Assembly: GCF_000428905.1 (NCBI RefSeq)
Contig: NZ_KE386815.1
Span: forward strand, 1 to 64,000
Origin: Brumicola pallidula DSM 14239 = ACAM 615
GTDB lineage: Bacteria; Pseudomonadota; Gammaproteobacteria; Enterobacterales; Alteromonadaceae
Direction: 5' to 3'
DNA length: 64,000 nucleotides
Within the stretch, counting starts at the first letter, position 1; the number at the start of each line of letters is the position of its first letter. A program made the translations under genes and the position numbers. This document shows positions 38,418 to 47,100 of the stretch, in pieces. The notes under the pieces were generated by a model. It had not been told where the DNA came from. It ran no database searches and saw nothing but the letters and a program-made list of their open reading frames with translations.

Positions 38418-39300
38418 CGGCAACAATTGCACCCTTGCCAACACCTTCAAATGCTCTGACTTCTAATGTCATGTCTGACATTGTTTTTAATTCATCAAAC
38501 ATAAACTGAGCTAAACATTCAACGGTTGAATCCGTTTGAATAATTTCACATGCTTGTTTTTCAATCGCCATTTCGAATTCACCTTGCGATGATTCGTACT
38601 TAAAACAATAAAAACTGTCGGCGTTTATGTTGTCATGTTGAAAACTTAATTGACTAGGCGAGACTAAATCTTCTTTTGTGCCGATATAAATATCAGCCCA
38701 TCTTTTTGCCCAATAATTTTGCCATTTTTGACTTTCTTTTCCATTTTCAAAAACCAACACTTTTGAACGATGCCCGTGGGCAATACGTTGGCAATTTCCA
38801 TCGTGCTTTTTGAGTCCGTGTGTATAGTGATAAAAATCTGTTGGGATCGCCTCTTCACGTAAAAAAAGCTCTACAGAGTGGACATTCTCTGGCAAATGGG
38901 TTTTTATGACCTCTTTTAAATACTCCTTTACTGAACTCATATTTACTTCATCAGCATACACAAATGCATATGCTTCAGGAGGGCAATACAAATGCAGGCT
39001 TTGCGCGTTCTCGCTGCCTTCGTGATGATAAGAAAAGTCAACTTGAACTCGCTCATTAGAGTCATCATGAGTAATTGTAGTGCATGCATGCTCAGCAGGC
39101 ACTACTAACTTATGATCAACATAGTCATCAATCACATGCTTTAGCTCTTTTTTCACTTTACCGAAATCTTGCACCATGCTCTCTTCGTTCAATCCGCCAT
39201 TTAGCAAAATATCGACAATCCAGCTTTCACCTACCATTCCTCGTTTTGGGCACAGGTAAGAGAAATCCATGACGGTCAAGTCGTTTACGAATAATTTCAT
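38410..39300 (-). CDS. tandem-domain 6-pyruvoyl-tetrahydropterin synthase-like protein
   Basis: 296 residues, about twice the length of QueD. The second half has the zinc and cysteine motif CQRIAHGH (CxxxHGH) expected in 6-carboxytetrahydropterin synthases, then later glutamate-containing segments (EVRAFEGVGKGA). The first half has the same fold pattern (FSYLCPKRGMVGESWIVDILLNG, VKKELKHVIDDYVDHKL) but lacks HGH, so it may be a structural copy. The substrate could be a queuosine precursor or another pterin; this is not settled. It lies 8 bp after yejK and overlaps the M23 gene. Confidence 0.82.
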   Translation of the reverse strand: MKLFVNDLTVMDFSYLCPKRGMVGESWIVDILLNGGLNEESMVQDFGKVKKELKHVIDDYVDHKLVVPAEHACTTITHDDSNERVQVDFSYHHEGSENAQSLHLYCPPEAYAFVYADEVNMSSVKEYLKEVIKTHLPENVHSVELFLREEAIPTDFYHYTHGLKKHDGNCQRIAHGHRSKVLVFENGKESQKWQNYWAKRWADIYIGTKEDLVSPSQLSFQHDNINADSFYCFKYESSQGEFEMAIEKQACEIIQTDSTVECLAQFMFDELKTMSDMTLEVRAFEGVGKGAIVADE

Positions 39301-39308
39301 ATCAGCAA

Positions 39309-40340
39309 TTATTTCCCTTTCGTTGCGCGTAGCAACTGGTCTTTTAAATTGGGTGGAATGCCGCGAATTGTCAACGTGTCGGTATGCGGGTCGTACAAGA
39401 TACGTTCACCTAATAAGGGACGATCGAAGTTGATGGTCACGCCACCTCCTGCGCCACTAAATTTTGCCAGTGACTTAATAGCTGCGCGATCAGGTTGAAA
39501 ACGCTGCTCTAATGGCACTTCTTGTTGGTCATTAAATAACGTAAAAGATTGACCTGAATCTTCATCTTTTGGTAAAAACTGTGCAATTTCCTCGACCGTA
39601 ACATCTTCACCTTCAACTACTCTTTCCTTGAAATAGCTTGCTACTGAGCCACGATGTTGATTTTTTTCATGTGTATCGCATTGCTCTTGAGATAAATAAT
39701 CATCGACATTTTGCATTAGCTGTTTGTTTTGTTGCTTGACGTCGACCTTCTCTTCGCAACCAATATAGTGCATAAAGAAATCTGATACTTTACGACCCAT
39801 CCGACCTTTTAAGAAACTGATATATCTAAATTGCTCAGGCGTTACTTGCCATTGCGTAATATCAATGCGTACCGCTAATTGCATTTTACTAAAATCTAAA
39901 TGGTCGCTGTAATCTAAATCCATCTGTTGGTTCACAGCAACATGCTGTTTGGTGTCTATCAGCGCAATAAGCAGATATTGCGTAGCCAAATATTCATATT
40001 GACTGAATATTAGAAACCCTGTTTCTACCATTTCATCTTTCGCTAGGGTTTGTAGTAAGAATTCGCCGCTCTTTACACTAAATGCATGAAAGTCCATTTC
40101 ACTTTGTAGTACCTGCGACAAATCTGCAGAAAAAGTATTTTCAGTTTCTTTTTCAGTTTCTTCTACAAATCCTCCAACGCCCTTTCCAGGCTTACTATTA
40201 AAGGTTGTATGTAGCTGCTGTGCTAACGTTTCTATTTCTTTACTCGGCTCAAAACAACTCGTTCGAGGAATAAAGTGAAGCTTGCCATCGTCAGACAAAT
40301 TTAAACGATGAACAACAAATTGGTGAATGAGTGCACTCAT
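39309..40340 (-). CDS. yejK: nucleoid-associated protein YejK/NdpA
   Basis: 343 residues matching NdpA in length and in the C-terminal block FSGAGGGVTINFDRPLLGERILYDP and DTLTIRGIPPNLKDQL. The N-terminal IHQFVVHRLNLSDDGKL is also typical. NdpA binds the nucleoid; its role is poorly known. It is divergent from yejL, the same arrangement as in E. coli. Confidence 0.94.
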   Translation of the reverse strand: MSALIHQFVVHRLNLSDDGKLHFIPRTSCFEPSKEIETLAQQLHTTFNSKPGKGVGGFVEETEKETENTFSADLSQVLQSEMDFHAFSVKSGEFLLQTLAKDEMVETGFLIFSQYEYLATQYLLIALIDTKQHVAVNQQMDLDYSDHLDFSKMQLAVRIDITQWQVTPEQFRYISFLKGRMGRKVSDFFMHYIGCEEKVDVKQQNKQLMQNVDDYLSQEQCDTHEKNQHRGSVASYFKERVVEGEDVTVEEIAQFLPKDEDSGQSFTLFNDQQEVPLEQRFQPDRAAIKSLAKFSGAGGGVTINFDRPLLGERILYDPHTDTLTIRGIPPNLKDQLLRATKGK

Positions 40341-40540
40341 ATACTTAAAAGGCTGCCTTATTAAATGTGCTAAAATATTGGATTAGTGTCGTATTCACCC
40401 TAGTTTACCGTTAACCGCCGCCACAATAAACCTAGATCTTCCAAACAATTGTTTGTGAATGAATAGAGTGCCATTATAATAAGCATTCTGAAGCTGGTTA
40501 ATTGTAACCAGTTTTTCATCAAAAATCACAGGACAGATTA

Positions 40541-40759
40541 ATGCCACAACAATCCAAATACTCTGATAAAGAGTTTGAAGCGGCTATGCAAGACGTTTTC
40601 GTCGCCTTAGAACAAAATAATGCAAACAGTAATTTGTCGTTAATGGTGCTTGGCAATGTATTATCGTCTATATTTACGCAACAAGTTGCTCCAGAAAAAA
40701 GAGACGCGATGGTGGCACAATTTTGTGATGTATTGAAAAGAGCAGTCAAAGGGAATTAA
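40541..40759 (+). CDS. yejL: YejL-family (DUF1414) small protein
   Basis: 72 residues, almost identical in layout to E. coli YejL: PQQSKYSDKEFEAAM at the N-terminus and LSLMVLGNVLSSIF in the middle. Function unknown. Together with yejM 8 bp later it forms a rightward operon divergent from yejK. Confidence 0.92.
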   Translation: MPQQSKYSDKEFEAAMQDVFVALEQNNANSNLSLMVLGNVLSSIFTQQVAPEKRDAMVAQFCDVLKRAVKGN

Positions 40760-40767
40760 CAGCTACT

Positions 40768-42303
40768 ATGATTTTTAATGAATCACCACGACGTAAACAA
40801 ATTAACGAACTTGTTGCTTGGGGGCATTGGTTTGCCCTTGCCAACATTCTAATGGCGCTTGTCATATCCTCAGTTTATTTGCTGTCGTCACCCATATCAA
40901 GCACCCCTATCAGTATTGTTTATATGTTCGTGACTTGGATTGGACACATCAGTTTTATTACTTTCTTTGGTTTCGTTGTTTTACTATTACCGCTGTGTTA
41001 CAAAATTAAACAGCCTAGAGTATTACGGGTCTTTGGGTCGGCTATCGCAGCTATTGGTCTTGCCCTGCTCGCTTTTGATGCGCTGCTTTACAATAAAACA
41101 GGGTTTCACATTAGCTTTAGTTCAGCGGCACTGCTGAGAAGTGAAACAGAAGGACATATGGGTGCATTTAATTGGCTCCAATGGTTCTATTTGTTATTAC
41201 TTGTTGTCATCTGGTTAATGTTTCAACTGGTACTGGCGAACGCAATACATAAACGCATAAAACGATTCATGAAGGTACACATCGGGATTTATGCCAGCAG
41301 TGCCTTTGTGTTCTGTTTTGTTGTTAGCCACGCTATTCATGTATGGGCCGACGCCAAATTATATGCGCCGGTATTACAGCAAGACAATATGCTTCCTTTG
41401 TCCTACCCTGCAACAGCGAAGACATTGATGTCACGCATCGGTGTGTTTGACCTGCAAGACTATAAACAACGTCAAAATTTACAGTTTAACGATGATAATT
41501 ATTCGTTTGATTATCCACCAAAGCCAATTTATTGCTCGGTCGATGCGACCCAAAAATTATTATTTTTAAGTTTACGCAATGACACTTTATCCTCTGCGCC
41601 TGAAGGCTTAATGGATAACGGCTTCCATTTTGTTAGTAGCACTTTGAAAAGTGATTATTTGATGTCTGCTGTATACGGCTTACCACAGGCCTTCTTGCCT
41701 AGCGTCGCGAATACGCAGCCTGTCACACTGGCGCTATCAAAGGCATTTAACCTCGACGTTAGTATGTACAATCATGAAACAAGCAATCAAGATGATGCTC
41801 AGAATAAGCCATTTTATTCAAGCAATTGGAGTTCATTTAGTAGCAAACTTAATGAGCAATCCAGTGGTTTATTTATGGCAACCGTGACAAATGAAGAGTT
41901 AGCTTCAATTGATTTACAAGCGCTTAGCTTAACCACCAAGATCCTATTTGTAGCAAAGCCTGAAGATAGCGCTCATCACAAGCTCTACAGTAATCTAGCG
42001 CTCAAAACAGACATGTCGACAACAGAAGATATTGCCCCCACTATTTTGACCGAATTAGGTTGTAACGCAGCGCCAGATAACTATTCTATTGGCCAAGCAT
42101 TGCAATCACCAACGCGAGCTTGGGCGGTAAGTACGCAAGGTAGACACTTAATTGTTTTGCATAAAGGATTAATTACTGAGGTTAGCAAGAATGGTAGTTT
42201 TGAAATTCGCGACTACATCACAAATGAAAAAGTATTGACTGAAATTGACACCAATCTATTGAGTCGCTCAATTAAGTATATTACTGAGTTTTCAAAGCAG
42301 TAA
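40768..42303 (+). CDS. yejM: YejM/LapC-like inner-membrane protein (DUF3413)
   Basis: 511 residues, shorter than the ~586 of E. coli YejM (PbgA/LapC). Five N-terminal transmembrane helices (about 17-190, DUF3413) precede a periplasmic domain with the pseudo-hydrolase fold. Residues usual for sulfatase chemistry (a Cys/Ser/Thr nucleophile in a CxPxR context) are not seen, in line with YejM being a non-catalytic sensor. In enterobacteria YejM restrains LapB and so controls LpxC turnover and lipopolysaccharide synthesis. The shorter periplasmic domain may alter lipid A binding. Context yejK/yejL supports the assignment. Confidence 0.85.
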   Translation: MIFNESPRRKQINELVAWGHWFALANILMALVISSVYLLSSPISSTPISIVYMFVTWIGHISFITFFGFVVLLLPLCYKIKQPRVLRVFGSAIAAIGLALLAFDALLYNKTGFHISFSSAALLRSETEGHMGAFNWLQWFYLLLLVVIWLMFQLVLANAIHKRIKRFMKVHIGIYASSAFVFCFVVSHAIHVWADAKLYAPVLQQDNMLPLSYPATAKTLMSRIGVFDLQDYKQRQNLQFNDDNYSFDYPPKPIYCSVDATQKLLFLSLRNDTLSSAPEGLMDNGFHFVSSTLKSDYLMSAVYGLPQAFLPSVANTQPVTLALSKAFNLDVSMYNHETSNQDDAQNKPFYSSNWSSFSSKLNEQSSGLFMATVTNEELASIDLQALSLTTKILFVAKPEDSAHHKLYSNLALKTDMSTTEDIAPTILTELGCNAAPDNYSIGQALQSPTRAWAVSTQGRHLIVLHKGLITEVSKNGSFEIRDYITNEKVLTEIDTNLLSRSIKYITEFSKQ

Positions 42304-42330
42304 AAATCACGCAATAACTTGGCAATGAGT

Positions 42331-42362
42331 AAAAAGCGGATACTTTTTAGCATCCGCTTTTT
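42331..42362. terminator. bidirectional terminator, yejM/TonB receptor
   Basis: AAAAAGCGGAT and ATCCGCTTTTT (11 bp perfect) around a 10-base loop between two convergent genes; both strands end in a T-run. Confidence 0.93.
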
Positions 42363-42376
42363 ATTGTCAAAAATCC

Positions 42377-44497
42377 TTAAAAGCGTGCACGCACGCCAAC
42401 ACTAAACGAGCGACTTGATAAAGGTGCTTCGTCTTTTAAGTAGGATGAATGAACTCGAGCTTCCTGATTTGTTAAGTTATCGCCTTTGATGTAAATCGTC
42501 ATATCTACATTGTCCAGAGCAAGATAATAATTAGCAGACGCCGAAACCATCGTATAACCGCTTGTATCCGTCTCGTTGATGGCTATTTTATCTTGTTTAC
42601 TGTTTCGAATAATTTCCATTTCGGTATGCCAATTGCCGGATTCATAATGAGCAGACGAACCAATTCTCATCGGAGGAATTCTAGGCACATTGAGACCTGA
42701 AGCTAACTTTGCTCGGGTATAATCAGTAAATGCTTCTAAACGCCACTGGTCATTTAAGTGCCAATCGATTTGAGCTTCATAACCATATAGTTTGGCGTTT
42801 TGTTGGGCAAATACAACAACAGGTAAACCGTCAGCTTCATCGGCAGCTTCGCCCAAATTAGCAACTTGGTCAGCAAACACCTGTGCTGAAACTAATCCTC
42901 CATCACTAAACACTAAGTCAGTAAAATCTTCGAAAATGTAGTTATCAACTTGATTGTGGAAAATACTAAAGCTTGCATTCAAATCATCCGTGTTAAAACG
43001 ATAGCTTAAGTCAACGTTATTGGATACCTCTTTATCCATATCGCTTGCAGTTTGGACAACGGTGTATTGATCATTATTGTTAGCTATCTCAAAGCCACCG
43101 CCAATTTCATAAGTGCCCGATCCTATGTGCGGCCCATACGAAAAAAATTCAGATGCAGAAGGTGCACGTTCTGAGTAAGCATAGTTAAACGCTAACGTGT
43201 TGTCGTTATCAATTTTGAAAACAACACCCGCAGATCCAGACACTGCAACATAATCGGTATCAGCAAATGCAATACTTTGCTGCGGATCACGTTCAGCAAA
43301 AAAATCATTATTAATAGTATGAGTTACTTGCTCAATTCGAGAGCCGATTTGCCATATAAATGCGCCTGTTTGGCGTTCTTCCATTAAAAATACGGCAAGA
43401 CTGTCTGTTTTCGTTGGCGGTGTGAAAGCCTCTTCACCAATAGCCTCAAAATCACTATTGTTGTAATGCAGACCTAATACACCCTTCCAACCAAACACAG
43501 GCGCATGTTCGCCCCATAGTCTCGACTCTATGCTTTCATTTCTAAACGTAGTGCCAACCTCGACAACGTCAATTTCAGAATGTTCATAATCTGTATAAGC
43601 ATTTTGCCAATGCACAGCGTTTATAAAGCCGTCTAAATTATTCCAGTCAACTACACCTTGGTATCTGTCCTGTTTTAACTTTATAAATACGCCGTCTTCT
43701 CCGGGTAAGCCATACTCAGAGTTCATTCTTCCATATGCAAGCGCAATAACCGTGTCATCTTGGACCCAACCAGCACCCAGATTATAACCATCTGCGTCCA
43801 TAGCGGAGTTAGGCAACTTACTGCTGGCGCCTTGCTCGTTTATATTTGCTGGCACCGGAATTTTATAATCGTTGGTACTGCGATTATACGCATCTAGGTG
43901 CACTACAAAATCCCCCACACCCGCGTTTAAGTCTGTTGAAATTGTTTTAGCGTCAGCAACGTTGTCGTATTGCGCAAAGATTTCACCAATAAGGCCTTCC
44001 TGCCTAGTCACTGGTAGTCGATTATCCACAACATTTACCACACCGCCAATTGCACCACTACCATATAGTAGCGTGGCTGGTCCTCTCAGTATTTCAATTT
44101 GGCTTGCTGTTGAGGTTTCGGTAGATACTTGATGATCAGGTCCTACGCGCGATGCATCAGAGGCCCCTAAGCCATTTTGTAAGACTTTGATACGAGGACC
44201 ATCCAAGCCACGAATGATAGGGCTACTGGCCACTGGGCCAAAATACGAACTATGAACGCCAGGCACATTTTTGAGGGTCTCGCCTAACGTTGCAGCCTGA
44301 TGTTGATCTAATTCTTCTCCACTGAGGATTGTCACAGGCACACTGGATTCTAGTATTGTGCGCTGAAAAGGTGATGCCGTGATCAATATTGTCTCTATGT
44401 CACTCTCATCTTTTTGGATTTTTTTTTCTGCTGCATCTGCATTTGGGCTTAACGCTGCAAAAACAGCTAGGACGATTGCCGAGTATTTTACTTTCAT
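42377..44497 (-). CDS. znuD: ZnuD-like TonB-dependent zinc receptor
   Basis: 706 residues. A signal peptide (cleavage near SPNADA) is followed by a plug domain (about 35-160: ETILITASPF TonB-box region, LGETLKNVPGVHSSYFGP, PIIRGLDGPRIKVLQNG, IEILRGPATLLYGSGAIGGVVNV). A beta-barrel follows, ending in FSVGVRARF with the terminal Phe. The VGPDHQVSTE region and Asp/His-rich loops fit ZnuD-type receptors. The assignment to zinc is supported by the Zur box before the upstream gene of the same operon; the gap of 84 bp holds no terminator. Confidence 0.85.
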   Translation of the reverse strand: MKVKYSAIVLAVFAALSPNADAAEKKIQKDESDIETILITASPFQRTILESSVPVTILSGEELDQHQAATLGETLKNVPGVHSSYFGPVASSPIIRGLDGPRIKVLQNGLGASDASRVGPDHQVSTETSTASQIEILRGPATLLYGSGAIGGVVNVVDNRLPVTRQEGLIGEIFAQYDNVADAKTISTDLNAGVGDFVVHLDAYNRSTNDYKIPVPANINEQGASSKLPNSAMDADGYNLGAGWVQDDTVIALAYGRMNSEYGLPGEDGVFIKLKQDRYQGVVDWNNLDGFINAVHWQNAYTDYEHSEIDVVEVGTTFRNESIESRLWGEHAPVFGWKGVLGLHYNNSDFEAIGEEAFTPPTKTDSLAVFLMEERQTGAFIWQIGSRIEQVTHTINNDFFAERDPQQSIAFADTDYVAVSGSAGVVFKIDNDNTLAFNYAYSERAPSASEFFSYGPHIGSGTYEIGGGFEIANNNDQYTVVQTASDMDKEVSNNVDLSYRFNTDDLNASFSIFHNQVDNYIFEDFTDLVFSDGGLVSAQVFADQVANLGEAADEADGLPVVVFAQQNAKLYGYEAQIDWHLNDQWRLEAFTDYTRAKLASGLNVPRIPPMRIGSSAHYESGNWHTEMEIIRNSKQDKIAINETDTSGYTMVSASANYYLALDNVDMTIYIKGDNLTNQEARVHSSYLKDEAPLSSRSFSVGVRARF

Positions 44498-44581
44498 TAT
44501 ATATTGTCTCTAAATTACAAATCAAAACTCGCTGAGCTATCTGAAGATACCCAGTATTAACAAATGGTTATGCTATGAATT

Positions 44582-44881
44582 TCAGAGATTTAAAGGCGGA
44601 TCTCTATTGCCAAATTGAGTTTTAAATAGAGAGTAAAAAGACCAAGAACTTAGTTTGATGGGAGTGTGGATTTTTCGTTCAGTATCAAAAAACGTAACGT
44701 TAATTGGTAAAGAGTGCTCAAAATCAAAAGAGCCCAAGCATAACTGGCATTGTTGCTCACTCTGCAGTGCATGAGCGGAACTGTGCCATTGAGAAAAAAC
44801 AGAAAACAACACTACAATCACCAGTAAATATTTCAACAGTGATTTTTGCTTTCTTAAATAGTGTGAAGTAAGTAAATGCAT
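44582..44881 (-). CDS. small CxxC protein upstream of zinc receptor
   Basis: 99 residues with one hydrophobic helix (about 17-32, LLVIVVLFSVFSQW) serving as signal or anchor, then a Cys-Gln-Leu-Cys motif (QCQLCLG), like DUF2946-type proteins found beside zinc uptake genes. Function is unknown; metal handling is inferred from the motif, the Zur box and the neighbour receptor. The ATG at 44881 has no ribosome-binding site and lies about 10 bases after the predicted -10, so the mRNA is either nearly leaderless or translation begins further in (for example TTG near residue 16). Confidence 0.65.
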   Translation of the reverse strand: MHLLTSHYLRKQKSLLKYLLVIVVLFSVFSQWHSSAHALQSEQQCQLCLGSFDFEHSLPINVTFFDTERKIHTPIKLSSWSFYSLFKTQFGNRDPPLNL

Positions 44882-44885
44882 AGGT

Positions 44886-44919
44886 GTTATAATATAACGT
44901 TTAATTTCAATTATGTCGA
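44886..44919 (-). promoter_or_regulatory. Zur operator overlapping a leftward promoter
   Basis: GTTATAATATAAC at 44886-44898 matches the E. coli Zur core GTTATA-N-TATAAC at every fixed base. On the minus strand a -35 (TCGACA, 44914-44919) and a -10 (TATATT, 44891-44896) are 17 bp apart, with the -10 inside the operator. Zinc-loaded Zur would block polymerase directly. Confidence 0.85.
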
Positions 44920-44927
44920 CTGTTTAC

Positions 44928-44951
44928 TGTTAAGATTGTTAAGATTGTTAA
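44928..44951. repeat. 9-bp tandem repeat (TGTTAAGAT), ~2.7 copies
   Basis: Two perfect TGTTAAGAT copies followed by TGTTAA, just upstream of the -35 of the zinc promoter. Confidence 0.8.
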
Positions 44952-45282
44952 TAAAACTGAATATATTCAATACTAATTACCCATCTGTATTAAACCGCGA
45001 CATGCTATATTTTTTAATACCTAGCAATACAAATCATAATGCGGTTTGCCAAAGCCTGCCCTATTCATAATATGGTTTGATACATCTAATTGCGTGTTGA
45101 TAAGCCCTTCATTGATACTTACCTAAGTTTTGAGCGACTAAATAAGCACTGCATTATCGACTGATATCACAAATCAAATTAAGTGATTTCCACAATTGAT
45201 TAAGTACAACACCGAATATATCCTTACCAGCATATAGGTAATTATCTTGTCAGCTCATATGAATTTTTAAAGGAAACTGCTC

Positions 45283-46077
45283 ATGAAAACAAAAAAACAC
45301 ACAACAGAATTACACTCAAGCTATCAAGCAATGGTTGATAGCATAGAAGAGTTTATGGTGAAGGAAGGTAAAACCTTGCAACAGGCTTTTTACGCAGCGG
45401 AAGAAAAACTCGATGATACCAAGGAAATAAGTAAGGAAAAAATCCAGCAAGCGAGTAGCGATTTAAAGGATAATTTATGCTTATTAAGTGAAGCCGTCGA
45501 AGGCGCAACTGAATCCTATAAAGAGCAAATAAGATTTGATCTGGCCTATGTAAACAATTCAATTTGGGGCAAATTACAAAGCATTGCTAGTAGTAATACA
45601 GCCGAATTAATGGCGTTCACAAGGGATCTCAGAGAAAAAGCGCAAACAGTTACAACGGAGGCACATCTAGCCGCGCATCAAGAACACAATCAATGGAATA
45701 GTGAACATGCTTTATGGTTAAACGAAGTCGACTTCTGGAAAAAAGACCACGATCAAGCACTGACTAAGTTAGAAGAAATAGAAAAAGCACTGAAACAACA
45801 ATCAAGGTCGCTGTTTAGGCATGCTCAAGCTATTCGCAAGCATGCTGAAATAGACCATGAACACGAAAAAAGCATGACCAATGAGGAACAAGACCCAAGT
45901 AGCGATGTTTTCAAAGAAGCCGATGAGAAGGAAACGACAGTGCATCAAAAAAAGAGGCAGATACACGCGCAACAATCTGAATTACATCATGACTTAAAGA
46001 CCCATCATTTTAAATTAATGGCGATGATCAACATGCTTTACAAGGAAATACATAAGGTATCATCGCCCCAGGGATAG
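45283..46077 (+). CDS. highly charged helical protein, YbeL/DUF1451-like N-terminus
   Basis: 264 residues, almost entirely helical and rich in Glu, Lys, His and Gln; no membrane segment. The first ~90 residues (SSYQAMVDSIEEFM, KEKIQQASSDLKDNL, SEAVEGATESYKEQIRFDL) resemble the helical part of YbeL-type zinc-ribbon proteins. No zinc-ribbon cysteines follow (only Cys68 is present). The second half is His-rich (HAQAIRKHAEIDHEHEKS, HHDLKTHHF). It begins the stress/sensory block, 105 bp before uspA. Function unknown; a structural or metal-binding role is possible. Confidence 0.6.
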   Translation: MKTKKHTTELHSSYQAMVDSIEEFMVKEGKTLQQAFYAAEEKLDDTKEISKEKIQQASSDLKDNLCLLSEAVEGATESYKEQIRFDLAYVNNSIWGKLQSIASSNTAELMAFTRDLREKAQTVTTEAHLAAHQEHNQWNSEHALWLNEVDFWKKDHDQALTKLEEIEKALKQQSRSLFRHAQAIRKHAEIDHEHEKSMTNEEQDPSSDVFKEADEKETTVHQKKRQIHAQQSELHHDLKTHHFKLMAMINMLYKEIHKVSSPQG

Positions 46078-46087
46078 CGGACACAGT

Positions 46088-46111
46088 CATGTTTGATTTA
46101 CGTCAAACATG
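46088..46111 (+). promoter_or_regulatory. FNR/ANR-type box upstream of usp gene
   Basis: CATGTTTGA and TCAAACATG are perfect 9-bp arms around TTTACG. The centre reads TTGAT-TTAC-GTCAA (46093-46106), one base off the FNR consensus TTGAT-N4-ATCAA. Universal stress genes under ANR/FNR control are known in Pseudomonas. A -10 would be expected near 46130; only weak candidates (CCTATG) are present. Confidence 0.65.
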
Positions 46112-46182
46112 GCATAATGCAGCTGTGTTAGCCTATGCAAACGCAAAGGGCAAGTCTATCAAACTAGTGTGGTGTATTAATT

Positions 46183-46620
46183 ATGAATATTTATAAAAAA
46201 ATTGTTGTCGCAATTGATTTCAATGCTGAGTATGAAAACGTGGTACAACGAGCAATAGCTGTTTGTCAATCTACTGAAGACGTGAACCTGGTTTATGTAT
46301 GTATGCCAATAGTTTATCTTCAGCCTCTTCTATATGGCGGCGAATACGATGTCACAACTGATTCTGAAAACCTTTCCAATGCCAAAGAAAGCTTAGAGGA
46401 AATTGCACAAAAATTTGGTATTAACAAAGAAAACGTTTACGTAAAGCTCGGAGATGTTTCTGATGAAATAAAATGCTTAGCAAATGACTGTAAGGCAGAT
46501 CTTATTGTCATAGGAACGCACGGTAGAAGTGGTATTAAAATGCTTCTTGGGTCAACTGCAAATGCAGTTCTACACGGCGTCAAACAAGACGTACTTGCGG
46601 TGCGTATGCACGATAATTGA
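46183..46620 (+). CDS. universal stress protein, UspA family
   Basis: 145 residues, one Usp domain. The ATP-binding motif G-2x-G-9x-G-S is complete in GTHGRSGIKMLLGSTA, preceded by KADLIVI. Start VVAIDFNAEYENVV is typical of strand 1 and its Asp. The upstream FNR-like box suggests induction at low oxygen. Confidence 0.93.
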   Translation: MNIYKKIVVAIDFNAEYENVVQRAIAVCQSTEDVNLVYVCMPIVYLQPLLYGGEYDVTTDSENLSNAKESLEEIAQKFGINKENVYVKLGDVSDEIKCLANDCKADLIVIGTHGRSGIKMLLGSTANAVLHGVKQDVLAVRMHDN

Positions 46621-46643
46621 TTCTATTCATCAGAGAATTCGAG

Positions 46644-46670
46644 GCGATAACATCTATCCATTGTTATCGC
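46644..46670. terminator. hairpin between usp and response regulator
   Basis: GCGATAACA/TGTTATCGC, 9-bp perfect arms, 9-base loop, between convergent genes. No clear T-run. Confidence 0.5.
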
Positions 46671-46725
46671 ATCTGAAAGATCAGCCAAAGTATAATGCGA
46701 CCACTGAATAGACCTTGTAATATTC

Positions 46726-47100
46726 TCATGCGAGTGCATTTTCAACATTTTTTATCAATTCTAATGGACTAAAGGGTTTAACAAGATAGCTATCTGCGCC
46801 CACACGTCGTCCTTCTTCAAGATCAGATTTTTGTCCTCGAGCAGTTAATAGCATCACATATGGATTTTTTTCATTATTGGCTTGTTTTAACTTTTCACAA
46901 ACTTGATAACCATTAACTTCACCAGGCATCATCACATCCAGCAAAACCAAATCAGGTTTAATCACCTTCGCTAATTCTAGGGCTCGTTGGCCATTTTCAG
47001 CTTCATGTAATTCGTAATCACCATACTCAAGCGTCATGCGCACTAATTTGCGCAATTCCCCTTGATCGTCAACAATTAAAATTATCTTTTTACTCATCAC
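46726..47100 (-). CDS. single-domain response regulator
   Basis: 124 residues, receiver only. It has the acidic pair in IVDDQ, phospho-acceptor Asp in LVLLDVMMPG, and the Thr/Ala and Lys signature in LLTARG and SYLVKPFSP. With no output domain it must act by protein contact or phosphorelay. It begins 24 bases after the stop of the PAS kinase and is surely its partner. Starts at GTG 47100 or ATG 47097; the start region is a tandem duplication. Confidence 0.93.
   Translation of the reverse strand: MMSKKIILIVDDQGELRKLVRMTLEYGDYELHEAENGQRALELAKVIKPDLVLLDVMMPGEVNGYQVCEKLKQANNEKNPYVMLLTARGQKSDLEEGRRVGADSYLVKPFSPLELIKNVENALA

Larger units (their letters stand above)
44882..45282. other. intergenic region with Zur promoter and short repeats
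   Basis: About 400 bp between divergent genes. The left end holds the Zur box and leftward promoter. A 9-bp repeat (TGTTAAGAT, 44928-44951) follows. Near 45166-45189 are overlapping small dyads (ATCAC/GTGAT and AAATCA/TGATTT) that could serve the rightward gene, and AAAGGAAAC is a ribosome-binding site before 45283. An open frame through part of this region has no coding character. Confidence 0.55.

Noticed and set aside
44876-45070. 64-codon plus-strand frame over the Zur promoter
   Set aside because: Starts inside the divergent gene, no ribosome-binding site, AT-driven composition.
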